From the NCBI GenBank assembly GCA_028554645.1, contig JAQOOI010000022.1, positions 186,001 through 250,000 of the forward strand: DNA of 64,000 nt, given 5' to 3'. Positions within the stretch are counted from its first letter, which is position 1. Each line of letters begins with the position of its first letter. A program made the position numbers and the translations under genes. A model generated the notes under the pieces. That model was not told where the DNA came from. It was given only the letters and a program-made list of their open reading frames with translations, and ran no database searches. This document shows, one piece after another, positions 20,591-31,245 of this stretch. Origin of the DNA: Omphalotus guepiniiformis (lineage: Eukaryota; Basidiomycota; Agaricomycetes; Agaricales; Omphalotaceae).

Positions 20591-22491
20591 ATGACTATTT
20601 TCCTTCGTATCAACCGCTTTCAATGCCCCCAGGCTAGGATTCTATGGTCTCAGAAGTCTCTCTTCGTTACGCCGGCCTCTAAAGTAGTAGCGCAATACTC
20701 TACTGCGTCGAAAGAAACAAGCCACGACGAGTTGTTTGCGCACACTACTGGTCGTTGGCTTTGTAACGAAGAAGTTAGTAAGTCAGGTTGTTTTTATGCC
20801 ATTACGCATACTGATGATTCGTAGATCGAAGGTTGAGATACAAGGCTTTTAATGTGGCTGCACTAGAAGACATTGCATGCCGTAGCCTCAATGCTCAACG
20901 TTGCGTTGGTTGGAAAAAGATAGGCGAAGGTATCTTCATTGCGCTAAGTTCTTCTCCTGCTTTTTGTGACATGGCTTTCAGGTTCCTACAATAAAGTATT
21001 CCTCCTCGAATTCGATGACGGCCGTAAAGCCGCTCTCAGAATCCCAATGCCTATCGTCCCGAATGTCCAGATGACCACCGCTAGCGAGGTGGCTACAATG
21101 GAATACGTGCGCGAAAGATTTGCTGACCAAATCCCTGTACCAAAGCCGCCCAAAGTCTTTGCTTGGGATGGATCTCCAACTTGTGCCGCGGGTACACCTT
21201 ACATTCTTCTTGAATACATCGAAGGTGTTTCCTTGCTTTCGAGGTGGTACAAGATACAAGGAGAGGAAGCTGGCGTGCCTTTTCGCAGCATGTTGCGCAT
21301 GGAAAGGTGTTTACTCAAAGAGCCTTTTTCTCAACATGGTTCACTCTATTTTGCCACGGATGTCGGCGAGGAATTGAAATCTCGTCCATTGTACAGCGAC
21401 GAAGAGCACGCGTCCGCTTATGCTGCTCTAGCAGAAAAGTATAGAATCGGTCCTACCGTTTTTCGTGATTGGTGGCGAGATTGTTACGAGAACGTAAAGG
21501 GAAGTCGAGGACCTTGTAAGCTGCTCTATATTAGTTCAGTCTGAACTCGCTCACTTATTTGGCATTGCCTCTAGGGCCTGACATGCAATCCATAATTCGA
21601 AGTGCCGCCCACTTACAACTACAAGCTATTGCAGACGGTGTTGGATTGCAGAATCCTCACGTTCGTTCGACTCCATCTGACATCCCAGAACTTCGACGTC
21701 TACTAGGGTATTGTATCGCCATTGCCGACCATGTCATTCCTTCTGACATTGACCATACCCGGCCAGCGCTGAATCATCCCGATATTTCTCTCAATAATCT
21801 CGTCGTTGCGCCAGAGGGAAACGCAGACATACGTGGTGTCATAGACTGGCAATACGCATCTATCCTCCCATTCTGTTATCAAGCTTGTTTGCCCTACGCA
21901 ATAGACTATGACGAGGCAGTTATCAAGATATCCGATCATTCTAGTGATGATATACCTTGGCCGGAAGATTTTGATAATATGTCTCTCGAGGAACAAGAAT
22001 TTGTTCGCGTGCACCATAGGCTTGCGACTCGCAAGAAGCGGTATGCCAGCGTTATAGCTCTAGCGCACCCAGAAAGATATCTTGCGTGGTGCTTGCCCCA
22101 CATAAGGCCTCTTGCGGACTTGGTCAACATAATCATTCGTTCAGTTGCGGACGGTCCACGCGAATTGCGTGAAACTTTGCTGGATATCAAGGATCTTTGG
22201 GAGGAAATCATCCCACTCTCTGGCCAAGAAGGACACGTACCCTGTCCCATCAAATTTTCACCTGAAGATGTAGAAGCGATTCGTCGAGAGCAGGAGGTGC
22301 AAAACCTTTACGAGCAAAATAAACAAGCACTCTTCAAAGACATTGGTTGCGAGGGTGATGGTTGGGTTGAAAATGACATGTTCGAGGAGGCTAGAAAGAA
22401 GATGGAGACACGGAAGCAAGAGTGGAACGACAAGGAGATGGGTGGTCCCTTCCCGCTGTATGAAGGGGCATGGTATTACAATCTTACATGA
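20591..22491 (+). CDS. AIM9-like mitochondrial phosphotransferase, copy 2
   Basis: Intact four-exon gene: 20591-20777, 20825-20929, 20982-21515 and 21575-22491, together 580 codons plus stop, with all junctions GT-AG and in frame. The N terminus is basic and Arg/Ser-rich up to VVAQYSTASK, suggesting a mitochondrial presequence. FAHTTGRWLCNEE follows, then the nucleotide-binding lobe SYNKVFLLEFDDGRKAALRIP and the hinge PYILLEYIEGVSLLSRW. The catalytic loop is NHPDISLNNLVV and the metal-binding strand IRGVIDWQYA. The C terminus is LYEGAWYYNLT. This is the Altered-inheritance-of-mitochondria-9 type of APH-fold kinase, whose substrate is not established. It is the middle member of a tandem array, with the TRIM element in its upstream spacer. 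Confidence 0.88.
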
Positions 22492-23034
22492 TTGGGTCGA
22501 TAGCGAAATAAATGATTTGACTTGGTCACTGACACAGGTCACTGCTCCGAGTCAATACTTTCATCGTATCGCTGGTTATGCACAATTCGACTCGTGCTTC
22601 GTATATGGAGCCTTTAGCCTCCACAAGTAGCTTTACTACACAGAAGGCACGAGAATTCGGGGTATGCTGTAGTTGTAATGGTAAACTGTTTTGAGTGGGC
22701 GCTTACAAAATATCGAAGTTCTTGCTAAGTACACAGATACAAATACCCCGCACTGCTTCACGTTCAACGTTCAACTTCTGTTCAACATTCAATTTCGACT
22801 GCAATACTACTGATATATGTAACGAGACAATCAAGGCAAAGGCTGGGCAAAGGTCACCTTTCAGAAGGTAATGTAGTGATGTCCTGAATCCTTTAGCTTT
22901 TCTCAGCTCCACGATAACCTCTGACGAATCATCGGACGACGGAGGCCTCGCCGGGCGTCGGAAGGCGAAAAGGGACCCACAAAGGCTGGCTGGCAGTTGA
23001 CCTGGCAGGTTGACCCTAGGTAGACCCAAAGGCA

Positions 23035-24944
23035 ATGACATGCATGAATATTTTCTTTCGCATCAACCACCGCTTTCAGTATCCCCAGGCTAGGATTCTG
23101 TGGTCTCAGAAGTCTCTCTTCGTCACGCCGGCCTCTAAAGTAGTTCAATATTCTACTGCGTCGAAAGAAACCAGTCAGAACGAGTTGTTCGCCCACACTA
23201 CCGGTCGTTGGCTTTGTAACGAAGAAGTTAGTAAGTTAGTTGTGTTTATGCCATTACGCATACTTATGATTCTTAGATCGAAGCTTGAGATACAAGGCTT
23301 TTAATGTGGCTGCACTAGAAGACATTGCATGCCGTAGCCTCAATGCTCAACGTTGCGTCAGTTGGAGAAAGCTAGGCGAAGGTATGTATCTTCAATGCTT
23401 TCTTCCCCTGCTTTCCGTGACGCGGCCATGGCTTGCAGGTTCCTACAATAAAGTATTCGTCCTCGAATTTGATGATGGCCGTAAAGCTGCACTCAGAATT
23501 CCGATGCCTATCGTCCCTAATGTCCAGATGACCACCGCTAGCGAGGTGGCTACAATGGAATACGTGCGAGAAAAATTCGCTGACAACATCTATGTACCAA
23601 AGCTGCCCAAAGTTTTTGCTTGGGATGGATCCCCGAATTGTGCTGCGGGTACACCTTATATTCTTCTTGAATACGTCGAAGGCGTTCCCTTGCTATCGAG
23701 GTGGTATAGCATACATGGACAGGAAGCTAGCGCGCCTATACGCGGCATGTTGCACATGGAAAACCATTTATTTTGGGAACCATTTTCTCAGCACGGATCA
23801 CTCTATTTTGCCACAGATGTCAGCGAGGAGTTGAAATCTCTTCCGCTGTACAGCAGCGAAGAGCATGCGTTTGTTCATGCTGCTCTAGCGGAAAAGTATA
23901 AAATTGGTCCCACCGTTTTCCGTGAATGGTGGCGAGATTGCTACGAGAACGTCAAGGGAAGTCGAGGACCTTGTAAGTCTGTACTGATTTAGTCTGAACT
24001 TGCTCACTCTTTTGGCATTGATTCTAGGGCCTGACATGCAATCCATAATTCGAAGTGCAGTCCAATTACAACTACAGGCCATCGAAGATGGTGTCGCGTT
24101 ACAGAATCCCTTCATTCGTTCCACTGTATCTGACATCCCAGAACTTCGTCGTCTACTGGGATATTGTCTCGCAATTGCCGACTATGTCGTTCCTTCTGAC
24201 ATCGACCATACCCGACCGGCACTGAATCATCCTGATATATCGCTCCGTAATGTCATCGTTGCGCCAGAGGGAAACGCAGACATACGTGGTGTTATAGATT
24301 GGCAATGCGCATCTATCCTTCCACTCTGTACTCAGATAAGCTTGCCTAGTGCGATAGACTATAATGAGGCAGTCATCAAGGCATCCAATCATTCCGGTGA
24401 AGATATACCTTGGCCAGAAGACTTTGATAATATGTCACCCGAGGAGCAAGAAATCGTTCGCGTACACCATCGGCTTGCCACTCGCAAGCAATGGTACGCA
24501 AGCCTTATATCCAGGGCGCACCCAGAGAGATATCTTGCGTGGAGCTTGCCCCACATATTGCCTCTTGCGGACTTGCTCAACGTAATCATTCGGTCAGTTG
24601 CGGACAGTCCACGCGAATTGCGTGAAATTCTGCTCGATATTAAGGATCTTTGGGAGAAAATCATCCCAATATCTGGTCGGGAAGAACACGTACCGTGTCC
24701 CATCGACTTTTCACCTGAAGAAGTAGAAGTGATTCGTCGAGAGAGGAAAGTACGGGAGGCTTACGAGAAGAACAAAGAACACCTTTTTTCAGATATTGGG
24801 TGCTCTCCTGATGGTTGGGTTGAAAATAACATGTATGAGGAGGCTAGAAAGACGATGGAGAGACGGAGGCGAGAGTGGAATGATGAAGCAATGGGAGGAC
24901 CCTTCCCACTTTATGAAGGGGCATGGTGGTACAATCTTTCATGA
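23035..24944 (+). CDS. AIM9-like mitochondrial phosphotransferase, copy 3
   Basis: Intact paralogue of copy 2 with the same four-exon layout. MNIFFRINHRF starts a presequence-like segment and HTTGRWLCNEE ends exon 1. NRSLRYKAFNVAALEDIACR and RCVSWRKLGEG form exon 2. SYNKVFVLEFDDGRKAALRIP through WWRDCYENVKGSRGP is exon 3. PDMQSIIRSAVQLQLQ, NHPDISLRNVIV, IRGVIDWQCA and EGAWWYNLS are in exon 4. No stop or shift is seen. The start may be 23035 or the second Met at 23044. The upstream spacer keeps the repeat-unit signature and the empty TRIM site. It is the last intact copy before the convergent, minus-strand CCT3 gene. Confidence 0.88.
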
Positions 24945-25235
24945 TGAAGTAGAGTCTACATAAAAACAACTTCTTTTGAATATTTTCATACGAGTACTAG
25001 AGAACATGAAGTGGGCGGTGGTCGAGGTGGTATATACATTGGGGTTCTAACGTTCTCGTTCAGCGGTCGATGAGATCCAGCCAAACCGACAATTCTAAAG
25101 CTTTTCCACAGGAGAGATTCCCGGCTCATTCAACGTACGCAGCAAGAGAATTAGTAATGCCACTACTCGTATGGATAATACACGTATATCAATAACCCGT
25201 CGCCCTTGAACAATCTTTTTCAGCAATTTGCTAGA

Positions 25236-27446
25236 TCAGCCCTCCATCATCTCCTCTGGTGGAGGCCCTTGTCCTTGCTCTTTGTCTTTCCTCACAGCTT
25301 GTACAACGTCATCGACACGGAGAAGCATTCGGGCAGCCTGTGAAGCGGTAGAAGTCAGCCATGAGTCACACGGCATTGAGCAGAGGAGAACAAGGAGAAC
25401 GTTGCAGAGAAGTGATGAAACCTGCTCAATTCCAGGAAGAACGGACTGATACTCACCTCAATGGCAGTTTTGGGCGTCTGGATCTAAATTTGAAACACAA
25501 TTGCTTAGAATGGCGAATATGCGGAGAATAAACCATAGGCCAAGTACCTTGACACTGGCGGACTCATACAGCCCATACGTCTTCATATCAACAATCTTTC
25601 CTGTCTCTCCATTAACGCCCCATGAATTCTCGCCATTCGCGTGTTTTGCCTAAGTGAACCGCGTCAACGTCGAATTCGAGAGGAAGAGCGAAATCATGCT
25701 TACCCGAAGCTCAGTAAGAACCCTGATAGCATTTCCACCACTGTTCTGGACGAGCGTGCGCGGAATGACCTCCATGGCCTCTGCGACGGCTCTGAATGGC
25801 CACCCTTCGACGCCGACAACGCTCCGTGCCTTTGCTTGAAGCCCGACACTGATGGCCATCTCTGTGGCACCACCTCCCGGTGCTAGCGTAGGGTTGAAGA
25901 CAACGTTGCGAGCGACAGACATGGCGTCAGCGAGATTCCTGTCAATCTCGTTCAGGATATCCTTAGAAGGACCACGGAGGACGATAGTGCATGCTTTGGG
26001 CGTTTCACACTCGGTGAGGAAGGTGAAGTATCTGAGAAGATGATAGAAAAAAAATCAGCTGGGATGAGAGTTGATATTCGAAGTAGTGGGAACGTATTCG
26101 TCCCCTATTTTCTCGATGTTGAAAAGCCCACAATCCGTACCCACATCAGACTCGCGGAGGTCTTCCACGCGATTGACGATAGTAGCGCCGACCGCTAAAG
26201 CAATTCGATTGTTGTCTGATTTTCGTACTCGGCGAATTGCAGAGATGTTGTGTTTAACCATGACGTGCTGGGCAAGATCTGAAAAAGAAAGGGGTCAGGG
26301 CACAGAAAGATACGAAGAGTTAAATACCCTGACGCACCTGAAATGCCCTTCTCAGTGATGACCAAGTCCGGCTTGAATTCCAAGATCTTCGTAACCATAG
26401 CCTTTACCTGCTCTTCCTCGATATCCTGGGCCCTTTGCCAGTCACCCTCCCTCGAGAACTCCATATTCGTCTGCGACTCTCCCTTCTTGTACTCAAGCGG
26501 GCAATCCAGCAAGACAATCCTCGGATTCGCAATCCTACGCCTCATCGACGGATGTGTGATGTCCTTGTTCAACATAACCCCATTCAAAACACGACTCTGC
26601 TCGATCTCGCCCCCAGGAATTTTCTCCACACGTGCATAGCGCTTGATGTCGACGGTCTTGATATTACCGTCGTCTTGCGCGACAACGCGCACTGCTTGCA
26701 GGGCAAGCTTACACATGAGGTCCGACCAGCGCATAACGAACTTTGTGCCAATGGAAGTTTTGATGAGCGAGAGCATCTCTTCGTCTTTGGTGACGTCTAT
26801 GGGCACCGATATGCGCTTGATGATCTCTAGGGCTTCTTTTAGGGCTTTGTTGTAGGCGGAAATGATGACGACAGGATGTATATCTCTCTCGAGCTGAGAC
26901 AGTGACTGGGCAAGGATTTCACCGGCTGTGAAAGGTACATGAGAGACGCGCCCCTCACAAGAAAGAGAAGATCTACGAACCGAGAATAATTACACTTGTC
27001 GTCCCATCTCCGCATTCCTCATCCTGCGTCCGACTAAGTTCTATCATGTTTTTTGCAGCTGGATGTGCAACGTCAATTTCTCGTAAAATCGCATTTCCAT
27101 CATTTGTCAATCTAAGGTCGTTCATGTCGTATCAGAAATCCACGAAAAACCAGATAGATATTTTCTAGCGCACAGTATGCCTCCCATAGGATCTAGAATC
27201 ATCTTCAACATCGATTTTGGCCCCAGACACGTTCTGATTACATCTGCAACAGTCTTCAATAAAATTAATGATAGAAGTCTATGAGATCCAGTTATAAAAA
27301 CCTACTTTGGCTGCGGTTATGTTTGAGATCTGAGCTTTACGACCAGACTGCCTTTCAGGCGCGGTATCTGCAAAGTATTCAGTTTCTTCTCGGGCCTTTC
27401 AGGACTTTGACATATTCATTACGAAAACTGGTGTTTGTCCCGACAT
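25236..27446 (-). CDS. CCT3: T-complex protein 1 subunit gamma
   Basis: Subunit of the cytosolic CCT/TRiC ring chaperonin that folds actin, tubulin and many WD40 proteins using ATP. On the minus strand it begins [11 protein letters not shown]. The exons give [37 protein letters not shown], the nucleotide-binding [20 protein letters not shown] and [13 protein letters not shown], and the gamma-specific [70 protein letters not shown] and the terminus [12 protein letters not shown] follow. About nine introns. The first intron boundary after VMN is unclear: no canonical junction keeps the frame. Full family length and order. It is head-to-head with the decayed AIM9-like fragment. Confidence 0.93.
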
Positions 27447-27639
27447 CTTGAGCCTCTCAATAATACGAAATGCACTTTTGGAAATTCAGAGGTCAGTGTC
27501 GAGCAGACTGAGGAAGATGAAAGCGCGCGCGTTCGATATTCTGAAGACCTTGACATACAGCTACAAACACATACCGGCCCGGGAACGAAAATGCCTGCAA
27601 CGGTTACCTTCACCCACAGTATTCAATATTCAATATCAA

Positions 27640-28340
27640 TGTCGAGCTGTTCGATGTCCTCAGGCTGGAATTCTCTCTTTAAGATTTCTCTCCATCACTA
27701 AACTAAAAGCTCTCAACTTGTCGAAACTCTGCTGTCTCGACAGAGACTGGCCACGAATTACCACTCCATTGGCCGTTGGCTTCGTAACGAAGACGAAGAA
27801 AATAGTTAAGTCAGCTTTGTTTCTTTATGCGTACTTATGACTTATAGATCAAAGCTTGAGATACAAAGCTTTCGTGTGGCTGCACCTCAAGATGCCGCAC
27901 TCAATGCTCAACGTTGTGTGAGTTGGAAAAAGTAGGCGAAGGTACATTCATTTTGCTCTTCTCCTGCTTTTTGTGACATTGCTTGTAGGTTCCTACAGTA
28001 AAGTAATTCATCCTCAATTTTGAAGATCCCGATGCCGACTCGGAATCCGGATCGTACCTAACGTCCAGACGACCACGGCTAGCGAAGTTCCTACGATCGA
28101 ATCCATGCGCGAAAGATTCGCTGACAAAATCTATGCACCAATGCTGCCGAAAGTTCTTGCTTGGGATGTATCTCCGGACTTGTACCAGCGGTACGTCTTA
28201 CATTTTCCGTGGTCGAAGGTGTACCCTTGTCGAGGTGGTGCCAGATACATGAAGAGGGAGCTGCTGCGTCTTTCGAGGTCAATTTGGTAGTTGAGAGGTC
28301 TTTATGGCCCACAGAAATTACTCCTCTCGGAAGGAATTGC
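27640..28340 (+). pseudogene. AIM9-like phosphotransferase fragment, copy 4
   Basis: Decayed 5' half of the AIM9-like gene, with recognisable but frame-broken pieces. These include a GWNSL-like presequence region (27657 on), RPLAS-type remnants of TTGRWL, an exon-2 relic around AGCTTGAGATACAAAGCTTT (27850), and exon 3 from GTTCCTACAGTAAAGT (27990) to about 28340 (MRERFADKIYAPMLPKVLAWD is legible). It stops abruptly and is followed by an iPGM fragment. It keeps the ancestral divergent arrangement with CCT3. Confidence 0.75.
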
Positions 28341-28370
28341 TACCATCTACCAAAATGCCTATTCAGCGTA

Positions 28371-28482
28371 CCAAGTCTGTCGTTCCGCAGCTGGGTATTG
28401 TCAAGATCTGTTGGATTTCATGAAGAAAGAGCAGCACGGCGAATTAGCTACGATCATAGGACGATACTATGCTAGTATGGAC
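28371..28482 (+). pseudogene. iPGM gene fragment
   Basis: About 110 bp matching the iPGM exon around RSAAGYCQDLLDFMKKEQ and ELATIIGRYY (parent at about 6680-6785, minus strand). Two extra codons interrupt the match near its end. The orientation relative to the adjacent F-box copy is the same as in the parental locus, so it arose with the inverted duplication. The intervening iPGM 3' part was deleted. Confidence 0.85.
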
Positions 28483-28483
28483 C

Positions 28484-29672
28484 GTTTAATACTGGTTAAT
28501 CGTATTGTCTGACTGAGCACTACTAAATACTTTCCTGCCGTCGCAATCGATACACTCCGAGACCTTGCTTCCTCCAATCAAATCTTCCTCCTTGTATGCG
28601 CTCATTTCACTTCCCCATAATTGTCGCAGCGTTCCCATAAACAGACCCTCCACAAGTATACCTTTACCCCGCTTCATCAGAGGTCAAACCAAACACCATA
28701 TCTCGAGCAAACCATCTTCCTTTTTTCTCCTCATAGTTCAAATCCACAGATTGTAGTGGTGGCTCATGCGCCCGACGAGCAAAGTCGGGGTATCACTATC
28801 GGCTTCATCGCTTGCAACTGACCTGTACCTAATCAGATAACAGACAACTAAGATTCTTGTCAGAGAAAAATCCTGAGTCACGCACAAACGATTGAAGGTC
28901 GCCTTTCTGAGGAAAGCGACACCGGGAAATGACGGGGGCTGTCTTGACTTGGTCATGTCAGTAAATTCTTGTGCAAGCTCATCCTCGTGACTGTTCATCT
29001 TGAAATCCATCAAGCAGGGTAGAAGGACATTGCCTATATGCTGTTTGCTTGATTGAATTGTAAGCAGAGTGTATACCTCAGAAGAGGTCTCTTCATCTAG
29101 TAGTTGCATTTCTAGGCAAGTGAGCATAGGTATCAAGCTGAAAAGTTCATGCAATTGACTTCGAGGTATCTGTAAACAGCCCGTGAGGCGAAGAGCCTGC
29201 AGAGAGCATGCAGATCGTGAAATCATGGTTCTGAACTCGGCTAAAGGCCATTCTCTCGAGGTCCCGTTGTACTCTGGGAAGCTGAGCCCGTCTATTGTCC
29301 CGTCGCATGTCCTACCTGATGTATTAACGTGAAGAATTTTCAACGACGGCAAGGTGAGAGCACGAAAAATGCCCGAGCAATCGACAGTAGCGCATCGCTT
29401 CAACTTCAGCTCCGAGAGATTAGGCAAGGTGTGCAGAGGTATCGGCGTCCGATGATTGTAGTGGAAGAAATCTAGAGCGAGTGACTCTAATGAGCTTCCA
29501 AATTGGGGCAATATATTGGCCCGGGCATCATGGAACAAGTCGGCCGCTTTAAGTTGGGAGTACGGAAATGTGAAAGGAACCAGTGACACTCGTGACACTT
29601 GGTCCGAAAGTGTCAAAGAAGACAAGTTACGAGCATCTTCAAACAAATCACAATGTTGCAGGTCAGAGTCAC
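28484..29672 (-). repeat. Inverted segmental duplication, copy B
   Basis: Minus-strand counterpart of 3963-5173, covering the 3' half of the intact F-box gene plus its downstream flank. It joins directly to the iPGM fragment at 28482. Confidence 0.85.
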
Positions 29673-30426
29673 ACCTGATCGAGATCTCCAATTCTGTTAA
29701 ATTGGGGAAATAACCATTGAGGGGACGGGGTTGTCTTCGTAGTATGTCCTGCGCCATGTCCAAGAAGTCGGTTTCGTTATTCAGGGTTGCGGAGTACCAT
29801 CTATCGGCTCCAGAAAGCAGCAGCTCAAGTATCTCCGTGCATTTGGTAAAATCTTTTTGATACTCATATATATGAAGTGAGAGGGGAGCTGGGTGGGACA
29901 TGAGGAGGTAATGAGAAATCAAGCTGGGACACATGGCATTCAAGGGTATACGCCAGCCAGTACCACCCCATAGTCGGGGCATTGACCGGGTGGTATGCCT
30001 CCAACGACGACAGACCTGTGAGATACGCAAGACGATAAGAGGAGTGGCTCGATAAAAATTTACAGGGTCATCGACAGACAGCGTGAAAATCTCGCTCCAG
30101 ATTTCAACAGGTATTCGTCGTACAGGGGCAAACAGCCCTTTTGCCAGGTCATGGCTTCTCTGTAAGGCCTTGCGAGCGTTATGAAGTCGATGAATTTCAT
30201 CTTCAAGGCGAAGAATTTCGTCGTCGAAGCGATGGATTTTCTCCGCCGCTTCGTCGACGTATCGTAAGATTCGGGAGACATCAATGCCATCAGGAATAGT
30301 TTCACTGCGATGTAGCGCCTTGATTGAGGCCTCGTCAAAAACTGTATCGGTCTCGGAATCATGGCGATCGTCGTTGGAAGGAGATTTGCTACAGGTAGGA
30401 TGCTCCAGAAGAGAAGGGCTCTGCAT
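28738..30426 (-). CDS. F-box-like protein
   Basis: A 562-codon frame starting MQSPSLLEHPTCSKSPSNDD. Residues about 55-95 form a coiled coil (EEIHRLHNARKAL-type heptads). Residues about 99-155 are an F-box-like domain (VRRIPVEIWSEIFTLSVDD, ISQVCRRWRHTTRSMPRLW), which would bind Skp1. The rest is leucine-rich, LRR-like sequence (LPNLSELKLKRC, LPSLKILHVNTS, CSLQALRLTGCLQIPRSQL), the presumed substrate-binding part of an SCF ubiquitin ligase. An intron starting GTGCGTGACTC near 28900 and ending ATTAG probably joins FNRL to YRSVASD. F-box/LRR genes of this shape are greatly expanded in Agaricomycetes. The 3' half exists again at 3963-5173. The target is unknown. Confidence 0.8.
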   Translation of the reverse strand: MQSPSLLEHPTCSKSPSNDDRHDSETDTVFDEASIKALHRSETIPDGIDVSRILRYVDEAAEKIHRFDDEILRLEDEIHRLHNARKALQRSHDLAKGLFAPVRRIPVEIWSEIFTLSVDDPVNFYRATPLIVLRISQVCRRWRHTTRSMPRLWGGTGWRIPLNAMCPSLISHYLLMSHPAPLSLHIYEYQKDFTKCTEILELLLSGADRWYSATLNNETDFLDMAQDILRRQPRPLNGYFPNLTELEISIRCDSDLQHCDLFEDARNLSSLTLSDQVSRVSLVPFTFPYSQLKAADLFHDARANILPQFGSSLESLALDFFHYNHRTPIPLHTLPNLSELKLKRCATVDCSGIFRALTLPSLKILHVNTSGRTCDGTIDGLSFPEYNGTSREWPLAEFRTMISRSACSLQALRLTGCLQIPRSQLHELFSLIPMLTCLEMQLLDEETSSEVYTLLTIQSSKQHIGNVLLPCLMDFKMNSHEDELAQEFTDMTKSRQPPSFPGVAFLRKATFNRLCVTQDFSLTRILVVCYLIRYRSVASDEADSDTPTLLVGRMSHHYNLWI

Positions 30427-30884
30427 TGCGAAAGGAATGGGTGACCTTGAAACGGAGATTTGAAGTTACGGTCATTTCAAGGGAATGAGACTCACCCTGG
30501 AATGTCACTACGTCTAGACAATCGCTATCTTCAACTGGCTGAAGTACAACACGATTAGAGGTGACTGAGCGTCTCAAAGCGATTGATTAGATGAAAGCCA
30601 GATGAAAGCTCGAAGTCATGAACGATGAAAAGCGCAGATGACCATTGACAGCACCCAAATTTGAGTCTCACTCACTTATCTAATCTGCAACACAACTCTA
30701 TCTTGTGAAAGGATTGCAAGGGGATTTGCTAGAATTGCTCACATAGGATATTCAAAGAATATATTCTGCATTGCAAAAGCCTGCGATAGAACCAGGTGGA
30801 AGAGAGTCAATATGGTCGAACCGAGAAAAGCCTGAATGAGACGCTCACCGTTAAGGGGGCGGTCACGACGAACAATCTTCTTCA
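30427..30884. other. Intergenic, F-box upstream flank
   Basis: Upstream region of the minus-strand F-box gene. It ends at the copia target site CTTCA (30880-30884). No gene was recognised. Confidence 0.4.
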
Positions 30885-31170
30885 TGTTGAATATTTATAT
30901 ACCCATGGGCACTTTAGTTAGCAATGGACACTCTAGATACACGCATGAGTAGCTACAAACATGGACCAAGTACGATAGCTTTGATTACATCGTCGGCCTG
31001 CGGCCGACGCTCTCTCTTTATTCCGCCGTTTCATGCACAAACTTGTACATACACATGTCCTTGCTTATAGGGTAGATTCGGACCATCGGGCACCTCAGAC
31101 GCTCCTTACGCAGCGCTCTGAGTTTCTCTGTTTATTCTACAGATTCCTCGAAGCGCTTTATATCTCTATA
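30885..31170 (+). repeat. Copia 5' LTR
   Basis: 286 bp starting TGTTGAATATT and ending TCTCTATA, so the 3' end is TA rather than the usual CA. Matches 36304-36589 at a constant offset of 5419 with no difference seen. Confidence 0.95.
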
Positions 31171-31184
31171 GGTTATGGGCCCCG
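31171..31184 (+). other. Copia primer binding site (half-tRNA type)
   Basis: GGTTATGGGCCCCG lies directly after the LTR. It is complementary, with one transition, to the anticodon-arm sequence CGGGGCTCATAACC typical of initiator-Met tRNA. This is the internal half-tRNA priming known for Drosophila copia and yeast Ty5, rather than 3'-CCA priming. Confidence 0.65.
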
Positions 31185-31245
31185 AGCCCCGCTGCTAAAC
31201 CGAAAAAGATTTTATTTGTCTCACTAAAAATTCCCCTGTCCAACT

